The notes under the pieces are model-generated. The model worked only from the letters and a program-made list of their open reading frames with translations. It searched no databases and was not told the DNA's origin. From CAYQQU01 sp964419545 (GTDB lineage: Bacteria > Bacteroidota > Bacteroidia > Chitinophagales > Saprospiraceae): 8,130 bases of DNA. The position numbers were made by a program, and so were the translations under genes. Positions 1 through 5,382 of this stretch are shown here, in pieces (the stretch's first letter is position 1; each line of letters starts with the position of its first letter). The DNA is taken from positions 1-8,130 of the forward strand of contig CAYQQU010000130.1 in the NCBI GenBank assembly GCA_964419545.1, written 5' to 3'.

Positions 1-6
1 CTAGTG

Positions 7-41
7 ACGAGCCTTCCGTAACGGGGGCTCGTTATTTTTTT
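7..41 (+). terminator. Rho-independent terminator at the left edge
   Basis: ACGAGCC (7-13) pairs perfectly with GGCTCGT (26-32). An inner CCG/CGG pairing (16-18 with 22-24) strengthens the hairpin, and a run of seven T follows at 35-41. This is a classical intrinsic terminator for transcription reading rightward from a gene outside the window. On the minus strand the TAA stop of the membrane-protein gene (34-32) lies at the foot of the same stem. The hairpin could therefore also end that transcript, but no T-run is visible on that side before the window ends. The two flanking genes are therefore probably convergent. Confidence 0.75.
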
Positions 42-1255
42 ATCGCGGCAACCGGCGGTCGTGCGGCCAGGATCAGTAAAACACCGGCCGGCAGCAGCGC
101 CGACACGGCGAAAAGCGCTTCGTAATAGTACGGCAGAAAACCCCGGGCGCCCCAGAACATCAGTCCCTGTAGAAAAAGCAGGCCTTCGGAGAGGATAAAA
201 CCCAGCATCAAGGTGCGGACGCCCCAGTAGATCCAGCTGTTTCCCTTCGGCAGCAATCCGGATTGCAAGGCCCGTTGCAGCAGGAAAAAAGTAAGCACGC
301 CCAGCAGGATCAGGTGAATGAAACCGATCACGAAGTTGCGGATCGTGTAAGCAGCCTCCGCCACCCAGGGAATGGCTACGGCCGACTGGATCACGATCTT
401 GGCGGTAAACCCGGCGAAGGCGAGCAACAGCAACAACCGCTGCGTCCCCGAGGCGGGGAGTAAGCTGCCGGTTCCGCGGAGGTTGCCCAGCAAAGCGAAA
501 AAGAAAAACAGCGCCGCCAGCTGTAAGGCCACTCCGGTGCTATTGATCAGGTAGACTTCCCAGCGCGGATTGGCCCAGGCGACCGCCAGCGCGTAGGTGA
601 AAACGGTAGCGGCGGTAAGCAACCCGAAAAACCAGCCAACGAGCGGCCGGGGAAAAGAGGCGCCCGTCTGCTCCCAATGGTGAAATAAAAGCGCGAGCAC
701 AGCAAATAAAAACCAGCCGTTAAACTGAAAGTGCAGAAAAAACTGCACAGCCATGTAGTACCACACGCTTCCCGCCATCCCGACAGCAACAAAAACGGGC
801 ATCGCCCAGATCGCGAGGGTCGACATCAGCAAAAAGACCAATGCGGTTTTCAGGAAAAGCACGGCAACAGACGACGCCCGCTCCAGATCGCGCCAGGCGC
901 CCCAGATGAACAAATAGGAACCAACGACGTGCAGGCTGGAAAAAATGGTGGAATACAAGCCGTAGCCCTGGATGGGAAAAGCGATGAGCATGCCGGCGAC
1001 GCTGATCTGCGTCAGCCAGAACACCTGCCGGTAAAAAGGGGCGCGGCGCCGTTCGGCGGGCAACAGCTGGGTGACGATCAGGGTATACAGGCCCAGGTAG
1101 ATCCAGCCGAGCATGGCCACGTGGGAATGGGCGTGGAGCCAGTACCGGAATTTCATCCAGTTCAGTTCTTCAACGAAAGCAAATCGCAGGATCAGACCGA
1201 TGGCCGCCACCGCCAGGAAGTTGAGCAGGGCGATGCGAAACCAGTTGGAAAACAT
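32..1255 (-). CDS. Polytopic membrane protein with intramembrane histidines, possibly heme-copper oxidase/NnrS-like
   Basis: A 407-residue, very hydrophobic protein with about 12 predicted membrane helices; I do not recognise a named family with certainty. Helix 2 starts with HAHSHVAMLGW (H41, H43, H45). Further histidines in or at the edge of helices are H109 (SSLHVVGS), H175 (FFLHFQFNGW), H192-H193 (LFHHWE) and H314 (GFIHLILLG). About 12 helices with a histidine-rich helix 2 and an HH pair recalls the subunit I fold of heme-copper oxidases/NO reductases and the haem-copper protein NnrS, so haem or copper binding is plausible but inferred. The full canonical ligand pattern cannot be assigned by eye. 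It is the last gene of a minus-strand unit behind a cytochrome c and an Rrf2 regulator, and divergent from nosZ, which suggests electron transfer or NO defence. ATG at 1255 is preceded by no Shine-Dalgarno sequence. A GC-rich hairpin ends 14 bases before the ATG. Confidence 0.8.
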   Translation of the reverse strand: MFSNWFRIALLNFLAVAAIGLILRFAFVEELNWMKFRYWLHAHSHVAMLGWIYLGLYTLIVTQLLPAERRRAPFYRQVFWLTQISVAGMLIAFPIQGYGLYSTIFSSLHVVGSYLFIWGAWRDLERASSVAVLFLKTALVFLLMSTLAIWAMPVFVAVGMAGSVWYYMAVQFFLHFQFNGWFLFAVLALLFHHWEQTGASFPRPLVGWFFGLLTAATVFTYALAVAWANPRWEVYLINSTGVALQLAALFFFFALLGNLRGTGSLLPASGTQRLLLLLAFAGFTAKIVIQSAVAIPWVAEAAYTIRNFVIGFIHLILLGVLTFFLLQRALQSGLLPKGNSWIYWGVRTLMLGFILSEGLLFLQGLMFWGARGFLPYYYEALFAVSALLPAGVLLILAARPPVAAIKK

Positions 1256-1269
1256 AGAAGAAGATTGAA

Positions 1270-1296
1270 GGGGAAAGGGGAGCGGCCCCTTTCCCC
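1270..1296 (-). other. Perfect 11-bp GC-rich intercistronic hairpin
   Basis: GGGGAAAGGGG (1270-1280) and CCCCTTTCCCC (1286-1296) are exact complements around a 5-base loop. The hairpin fills most of the 47-base gap between the cytochrome c stop and the membrane-protein start. On the minus-strand transcript it is followed by a mixed C/T stretch without a continuous T-run, so it is not a standard terminator. An mRNA-stabilising, processing or attenuating role is inferred. Confidence 0.6.
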
Positions 1297-1302
1297 GGTG
1301 CT

Positions 1303-1764
1303 TTATCCTTGGTCGTTTTTGTACATGAATTCAAGTACGTCACGGGCGTCGCCGATGGAGAGGTTTTGATTGGGCATGCGCACCAGACACTCTTCCAGGA
1401 GGGCCTGTGCGGTGGGATCTTCCGCCAGCATGATCTCGACGTTGGTGATCATGTTCATGATCCATTCGGGCTCGCGTTTTTCGGTGATGCCGTCCCAACC
1501 CGGGCCGACGACCCGCTGGTCGCTGAGCTTGTGGCAGGAAGCGCATTTAATCTCGTAGATGGCTTTGCCTCTGGCGATCATCTCTTCATTCAACGGATTG
1601 TTGAGGGTGACGTTTTTAATCTCCCCGATGCCTTTGCCGTCGTCGGGCTTGGTTTCCGTCTCCGTCACGCCGGGAGGAGCGGGGGGCGGCGGCAATTTTT
1701 CACTGCTCCCGCCGCAGGCGGAAAAGAAAAGTCCCAGCGCCAGAATAAGAATTGCATGCTTCAT
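1303..1764 (-). CDS. Lipid-anchored monohaem cytochrome c
   Basis: A 153-residue protein with a lipoprotein signal peptide (hydrophobic residues 4-14, then FSAC with Cys17), a proline-rich linker (about residues 25-32), and one class I cytochrome c domain. The haem site is CASCH (residues 74-78; His78 proximal). The likely distal ligand is Met130 in RMPNQNLS. The protein should sit on the periplasmic side of a membrane as a flexible electron carrier. Beside a nosZ operon it is a plausible electron donor to NosZ or partner of the membrane protein encoded downstream; that is inference. I chose ATG at 1764 because it places the signal peptide at the N-terminus. An in-frame ATG at 1809, overlapping the rrf2 stop, would add 15 polar residues ahead of the signal. 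No Shine-Dalgarno is visible; the leader is AT-rich. It lies 44 bases after rrf2. Confidence 0.9.
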   Translation of the reverse strand: MKHAILILALGLFFSACGGSSEKLPPPPAPPGVTETETKPDDGKGIGEIKNVTLNNPLNEEMIARGKAIYEIKCASCHKLSDQRVVGPGWDGITEKREPEWIMNMITNVEIMLAEDPTAQALLEECLVRMPNQNLSIGDARDVLEFMYKNDQG

Positions 1765-1808
1765 TTTAACCAATGTTTTTTGTTGAGTACGTATGTGTTG
1801 TTGGATCA

Positions 1809-2234
1809 TTACAATTTTAGCTGATCGATCGCCACATGCTCGGCTACCTGATCAATGGTTTGATGCTCAATGATTTCCATCAGACCGTTGCGATAAGTTA
1901 ACATTTGATCGTGTAAAGGGCAAGGGTGATCGGAAGAACAGGCGGGTAGGCCCAGAATGCAACCGGTAAAAATATCCGGGCCGTCGACCGCTTCGACAAC
2001 CGAGCGCAGGGTTACTTTGCGATTCTTTTCGCTGAGGAAAAAACCGCCGCTGGGGCCTTTGGTCGAACTGATCAAACCCCGCCGAACCAGCAGCTGCAGT
2101 ATCTTCGCCAGAAAATGTTTCGGGGCATCCAGTCCGTCCGCCAGCTCCCTGACGCCCAGCTTGCGTTCCGGCCCGGCGTTCACCGCCAGGTATAATACCG
2201 CCCGGATGGCGTATTGGCACGACTTGGAGAACAT
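1809..2234 (-). CDS. Rrf2-family transcriptional regulator with Fe-S-type cysteines
   Basis: A 141-residue winged-helix regulator of the Rrf2 family (relatives: IscR, NsrR, RsrR). The N-terminus MFSKSCQYAIRAVLYLA and the wing motif GPSGGFFL near residues 60-67 are typical. The cysteines C92-X6-C99-X5-C105, followed by X2-H108, resemble the IscR/NsrR cluster-binding set, which usually has X5 in the first interval. A [2Fe-2S] or [4Fe-4S] cluster sensing NO, O2 or redox state is therefore likely but unproven. I chose ATG at 2234 because the longer frame starts at a TTG (2258-2256) that lies inside the probable -7 promoter element. An AGGAG lies 11 bases before the ATG, one of few recognisable ribosome sites here. 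It heads the minus-strand unit and faces nosZ divergently, so it may control both directions. Confidence 0.92.
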   Translation of the reverse strand: MFSKSCQYAIRAVLYLAVNAGPERKLGVRELADGLDAPKHFLAKILQLLVRRGLISSTKGPSGGFFLSEKNRKVTLRSVVEAVDGPDIFTGCILGLPACSSDHPCPLHDQMLTYRNGLMEIIEHQTIDQVAEHVAIDQLKL

Positions 2235-2255
2235 GCTTCTTGCTTTTGCTCCTGC

Positions 2256-2286
2256 CAAATTTAATTAAAAAAAGATAAAAAGACAA
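2256..2286 (-). promoter_or_regulatory. Bacteroidota-type promoter for rrf2
   Basis: On the minus strand, TTG (2286-2284) is followed after exactly 20 bases by TAAATTTG (2263-2256). This fits the Bacteroidota housekeeping consensus of a TTG-type -33 element and a TAnnTTTG -7 element. Transcription would start near 2250, giving a leader of roughly 16 bases before the ATG at 2234. Confidence 0.65.
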
Positions 2287-2297
2287 TTAAATCTTTT
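2270..2297. promoter_or_regulatory. Inverted repeat overlapping the rrf2 promoter, candidate Rrf2 operator
   Basis: AAAAGAT (2270-2276) and ATCTTTT (2291-2297) form an exact 7-bp inverted repeat with a 14-base spacer. The AAGAT/ATCTT core resembles the enterobacterial NsrR box, whose half-sites are 13 bases apart. It covers the -33 element and most of the spacer of the rrf2 promoter, the expected place for autorepression. The A/T-rich composition makes chance symmetry possible. Confidence 0.4.
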
Positions 2298-2362
2298 ACT
2301 GATTGTTTTTTTCTGTTTGCCTAAAAATAAAGATTTTTTAATCCGGCGTAAATAATTGGTCG

Positions 2363-2501
2363 CCAGCTTTTAAGCTGTTAATCATGCGATTGTCGGCAAG
2401 CTGGTGATTTTTGTCATTGGCCGCCCCGGCCTTAGCCACCTTCTTTGCAAAAGAAGACAAAAAAATCCTTTTATCTTTTTTGGGGTGAAAAAGCTCACCC
2501 C
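2363..2501. repeat. Palindrome-rich noncoding stretch between rrf2 and nosZ
   Basis: Within the 444-base gap 2235-2678 I see no convincing gene. This part holds four close palindromes: CAGCTT-TT-AAGCTG (2364-2377), with another AAGCTGG at 2398-2404; GGCC-N5-GGCC (2419-2431); CTTCTTT-GCA-AAAGAAG (2440-2456); and GGGGTGA-N6-TCACCCC (2482-2501). None is followed by a T-run on the plus strand. The density suggests a dispersed palindromic repeat or a structured regulatory region; which one cannot be told from one copy. Confidence 0.4.
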
Positions 2502-2506
2502 CGGCT

Positions 2507-2520
2507 TTGACAAATGTCAT
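2507..2520 (+). promoter_or_regulatory. FNR/NnrR-like binding site upstream of nosZ
   Basis: TTGAC-AAAT-GTCAT has the TTGAY-N4-RTCAA layout of Crp/Fnr-family sites (FNR, DNR, NnrR), with 13 of 14 positions fitting that degenerate pattern. The core TGACA-AA-TGTCA is a perfect inverted repeat. Its centre (2513.5) lies about 41.5 bases before a likely start near 2555, the standard class II activator position. No such regulator is encoded in this window. Confidence 0.45.
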
Positions 2521-2542
2521 TCGGCAGGCCGCAACATAGTTT

Positions 2543-2550
2543 CATCTTTA
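2543..2550 (+). promoter_or_regulatory. Weak candidate -7 element for the nos operon
   Basis: CATCTTTA matches the TATnTTTG -7 consensus at five of seven fixed positions. No TTG -33 element is found 19-21 bases upstream. The Crp/Fnr-like palindrome occupies that area instead, as expected for an activator-dependent promoter. The leader to the nosZ ATG would be about 125 bases. TAGTTTCA at 2537-2544 is an alternative. Confidence 0.3.
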
Positions 2551-2678
2551 CGGAAGAATATATCCTTATTCACGAAAATTTCCCATGTCGAAGTCAGTAA
2601 GTGGGGATGATGGCGGCAGCGCCTCGTCTCGGGTGAAACGCAAGCGAAAAGTTGAGTTCATCAAAATATTCAGGAATT

Positions 2679-4670
2679 ATGAAAAACCAAGGATTTTTAA
2701 AATTTTTAGTCGTTTCCTTTTTAGCCGCCTTCGGTATGCTGGCGCTGCCTGGGTGTGGTTCCGACGGCGGGACCACCGGCGGATCAACTGCTGTTTTGGG
2801 AGATGACGTGGCCTCCCAGGTCTACGTTCCGCCCGGGGAGTACGACGAGTTTTACGCTTTCCTCTCCGGCGGGTTCAGCGGCCAGGTAAGCGCTTACGGC
2901 CTTCCTTCCGGGCGCCTGCTGAAAGTCATTCCCGTTTTTTCGGTAGACGCGGAAAAAGGGTACGGCTTCAACGAGGAAACCAAGCCCATGCTGGAAACCT
3001 CCCATGGCTTCATCCCCTGGGATGATACGCACCATACGGAGCTCTCCCAGACCGACGGAGTAACCGACGGGCGCTGGCTCTTCATCAACGGCAACAACAC
3101 CCCGCGCATCGCCCGGATCGACCTCACCGTATTCGAGACGGTGGAGATCATCGAAATTCCCAATAGCGGCGGCAACCACAGTTCTCCTTTCACTACCGAG
3201 AACACCGAGTACGTCGTGGCGGGCACCCGCTTCGGCATGCCTTATCCGCAGGAAGACGTAGCCATCGACAGCTACGCTGAAAAATTCCGGGGCGTGCAGA
3301 GCTTCATCAGCGTCGACCCGGAAACCGGGGAGATGGACGTCGCTTTCCAGGTGCTGCTGCCGGCCTTCAACTACGACCTCGCCCACTCCGGCAAAGGCAA
3401 ATCGCACGGCTGGACGTTTTTCACCACCTATAATACCGAGCTCGGCAACACGCTGCTGGAAGTAAACGCCTCGCAGAATGACAAAGACTTCATCGCGGCC
3501 ATCAACTGGAAAAAAGCCGAAGAATACATCGAACAGGGCAACTACGAGGAAGTCCCCGCCCGTTACGCACACAATATCTACGACGAGAGAACGCACTCCG
3601 CCACCACCACCATGAAAGAGAAAGTGAAGGTGCTGCTGCCGGAAAATTGCCCGGGGCTCGTATACTTCCTCCCGACCCCCAAATCGCCCCACGGCGTCGA
3701 CGTGGACGATACCGGGGAATACATCGTAGGCAACGGCAAATTGTCGGCGGACATGTCCGTCCACTCCTTCACCAAAATGATGGAAGCCATCGAGAACGAA
3801 TCCTATGAAACCGTCATCGAAGGCATCCCCGTACTGAAATACGAAGACGTGCTCGCCGGCGTGGTCGAGAAGCCCGGCCTGGGCCCCTTGCATACCGAAT
3901 TTGACGGCAAAGGCTACGCTTACACCACCTTCTTCATTTCCTCGGAAATCGTCAAATGGAAAGTCGGCACCTTCGAGATCGTCGACCGCGTACCTTGCTA
4001 CTACTCGGTAGGCCACCTGATGATCCCCGGAGGCGACTCGCGCAAGCCGGAAGGCAAGTACATGCTCGCCATGAACAAGATCACCAAAGACCGCTACCTG
4101 CCTACCGGACCGGAGCTCAACCACTCCGCCCAGCTGTACGACATTTCCGGCGATAAGATGAAGCTGCTGCTCGATTTCCCGACGATCGGCGAACCGCACT
4201 ACGCCCAGGGCATTCCCGCCGACCGCATCGTGCCCAACGTCAAGAAGATCTATCCGATCGAAGAAAACGAGCACCCCTACCGCACAATGGGGGAAAAAGA
4301 AGCGCGCGTGGAACGCTCCGGCGATGTCGTCCACGTGTACATGACCTCTATCCGCAGCCACTTCGCTCCCGACAATATCGAAGGGATCAAAGTAGGGGAT
4401 AAGGTCTATTTCCACCTGACGAACCTGGAACAAGACTGGGACGTACCGCACGGCTTCGCTATCCTGGGCGCGCCGACCTCGGAACTTCTCGTAATGCCGG
4501 GGCAGACCGAGACCCTGTTGTGGGAACCCAAAGCCGTGGGGGTTTACCCGTTCTACTGCACCGACTTCTGCTCGGCCCTCCACCAGGAAATGCAGGGATA
4601 CGTAAGGGTATCGCCGAGCGACTCCAACATTGCCCTGAAGTGGCGCCTCGGAGACGAAGACCCGTCCTGA
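2679..4670 (+). CDS. nosZ: Clade II (Sec-type) nitrous oxide reductase, predicted lipoprotein
   Basis: A 663-residue multicopper enzyme that reduces N2O to N2. The N-terminus is a Sec lipoprotein signal ending LPGC (Cys26) with no twin-arginine motif, a clade II trait. The seven-bladed propeller supplies seven CuZ histidines that I match by motif to the Pseudomonas enzyme: H118 and H119 (DDTHH), H167 (GGNHSS), H338 (SPHGVDV), H405 (GPLHTEFDG), H446 (VGHLM) and H507 (GEPHYA). The C-terminal cupredoxin domain has the CuA ligands H591 (DVPHGF), C627, C631, H635 and M638 (CTDFCSALHQEM). The Trp of the classical CxWxC motif is Asp629 here; that residue binds through its backbone. ATG at 2679 is chosen because an in-frame TTG at 2652 would add nine residues before the signal. 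It is the first gene of the nos operon, divergent from rrf2. All catalytic ligands are present, so the enzyme looks functional. Confidence 0.98.
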   Translation: MKNQGFLKFLVVSFLAAFGMLALPGCGSDGGTTGGSTAVLGDDVASQVYVPPGEYDEFYAFLSGGFSGQVSAYGLPSGRLLKVIPVFSVDAEKGYGFNEETKPMLETSHGFIPWDDTHHTELSQTDGVTDGRWLFINGNNTPRIARIDLTVFETVEIIEIPNSGGNHSSPFTTENTEYVVAGTRFGMPYPQEDVAIDSYAEKFRGVQSFISVDPETGEMDVAFQVLLPAFNYDLAHSGKGKSHGWTFFTTYNTELGNTLLEVNASQNDKDFIAAINWKKAEEYIEQGNYEEVPARYAHNIYDERTHSATTTMKEKVKVLLPENCPGLVYFLPTPKSPHGVDVDDTGEYIVGNGKLSADMSVHSFTKMMEAIENESYETVIEGIPVLKYEDVLAGVVEKPGLGPLHTEFDGKGYAYTTFFISSEIVKWKVGTFEIVDRVPCYYSVGHLMIPGGDSRKPEGKYMLAMNKITKDRYLPTGPELNHSAQLYDISGDKMKLLLDFPTIGEPHYAQGIPADRIVPNVKKIYPIEENEHPYRTMGEKEARVERSGDVVHVYMTSIRSHFAPDNIEGIKVGDKVYFHLTNLEQDWDVPHGFAILGAPTSELLVMPGQTETLLWEPKAVGVYPFYCTDFCSALHQEMQGYVRVSPSDSNIALKWRLGDEDPS

Positions 4671-4702
4671 TCTGACTAATCTCATTATGTTATGGCAGGT
4701 GT

Positions 4703-4720
4703 GGAGCGCTGCGGCGCTCC
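4703..4720 (+). other. Hairpin in the nosZ-nosB gap
   Basis: GGAGCGC (4703-4709) pairs exactly with GCGCTCC (4714-4720) around TGCG; two more pairs, one of them a G-T wobble, can be added outside (4701-4702 with 4721-4722). There is no T-run after it, so full termination is unlikely. Its place just after the nosZ stop fits partial termination or protection of the nosZ message from 3' decay. Confidence 0.5.
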
Positions 4721-4743
4721 GCGCCCCAAACTTCCAACCAATC

Positions 4744-5382
4744 ATGAAATTTCTTCCGCGCATTTTGATGGCCCTTGGCGCACTGGCCTTGCTGGCGTTA
4801 TTCGTTTTTCCGATGTGGCGCATCGAACTCTACGCGCCGCAGTATCCCGACGGGGTCATCCTGCACATTTACATCAATAAGCTGGGCGGCAACAGCCCGG
4901 GCACCCTGCAAAACGTCAACATCCTGAACCACTATGTCGGGATGAAGTACATCGATGAGGACGCCATTCCGGAGCTCAAGTTTTTCCCCTACATCATTAT
5001 CGGCATGGTGGTGCTCGGCCTGATCGCCGCTTTTGTGGATCGACGCTGGGCTTACTTTAGCTGGTCGGCGCTGATGATCCTGCTGGCTGCTGCCGGGATC
5101 TATGATTTCTACCTCTGGGAATACGATTACGGCCACAACCTGAGCCCCAATGCGCCGATCAAGATCCCCGGCGCTTCCTTCCAGCCGCCGCTGCTGGGCA
5201 CCAAAATCATTCTGAATTTCGTCGCCAAGTCGTGGCCCGACATCGGCGGATACTTCGCCACCGCGGGTATCTTCCTGGGGGTTGCCGCCTGGTGGGTAAA
5301 AGGTAAAATCAATGGGAAACCGAACCAGTCCGGTCGCTGGCAGTCTGCTAATCGCCCTGCTGACCTGGGCGTGCTCGCCTGA
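4744..5382 (+). CDS. nosB: NosB-like four-helix membrane protein of clade II nos clusters
   Basis: A 212-residue integral membrane protein with four likely helices (about residues 6-24, 81-98, 103-124 and 169-185) and a roughly 55-residue loop after helix 1, probably on the periplasmic side. Notable segments are NKLGGNSPGTLQNVNILNHYVGMKYI (about 45-70) and YDYGHNLSPNAPIKIPG (127-143), each with a histidine (H63, H131). A small polytopic protein directly downstream of clade II nosZ is what the literature calls NosB. Its biochemical role is unknown; coupling electron transfer or copper handling to NosZ has been considered. The symbol is assigned by position and topology, so treat it as probable. 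ATG at 4744 is preferred over 4687 because it opens at the first helix and avoids a segment made by the intercistronic hairpin. Its last 71 bases overlap nosL. Confidence 0.85.
   Translation: MKFLPRILMALGALALLALFVFPMWRIELYAPQYPDGVILHIYINKLGGNSPGTLQNVNILNHYVGMKYIDEDAIPELKFFPYIIIGMVVLGLIAAFVDRRWAYFSWSALMILLAAAGIYDFYLWEYDYGHNLSPNAPIKIPGASFQPPLLGTKIILNFVAKSWPDIGGYFATAGIFLGVAAWWVKGKINGKPNQSGRWQSANRPADLGVLA

Noticed and set aside
731..1369. A 212-codon plus-strand frame opposite the membrane protein
   Set aside because: Composition rich in H, Q, R, D and G with no domain; the minus-strand frame encodes well-formed membrane helices.
1765..1809. Upstream ATG at 1809 for the cytochrome c gene, overlapping the rrf2 stop
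   Set aside because: It would place 15 polar residues before the lipoprotein signal; the ATG at 1764 gives a normal signal peptide.
2482..2501. Hairpin GGGGTGA/TCACCCC considered as a terminator
   Set aside because: No T-run follows on the plus strand, and on the minus strand the stem is followed by A residues, so neither direction fits an intrinsic terminator.
2338..2610. Short frames on both strands in the rrf2-nosZ gap (2338-2520 minus, 2404-2610 plus)
   Set aside because: They run across palindromes and the predicted activator site, show no ribosome site or domain, and are better explained as noncoding repeat or regulatory DNA.
2585..2806. A 73-codon frame starting in the nosZ leader
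   Set aside because: Its basic, low-complexity translation overlaps the nosZ signal peptide and domain start in another frame; no support as a leader peptide.
2784..4823. A 679-codon open frame on the minus strand opposite nosZ
   Set aside because: It mirrors nosZ codon bias (GC-rich third positions), shows a biased V/G/H/D composition with no motif, and the opposite frame is unquestionably nosZ.
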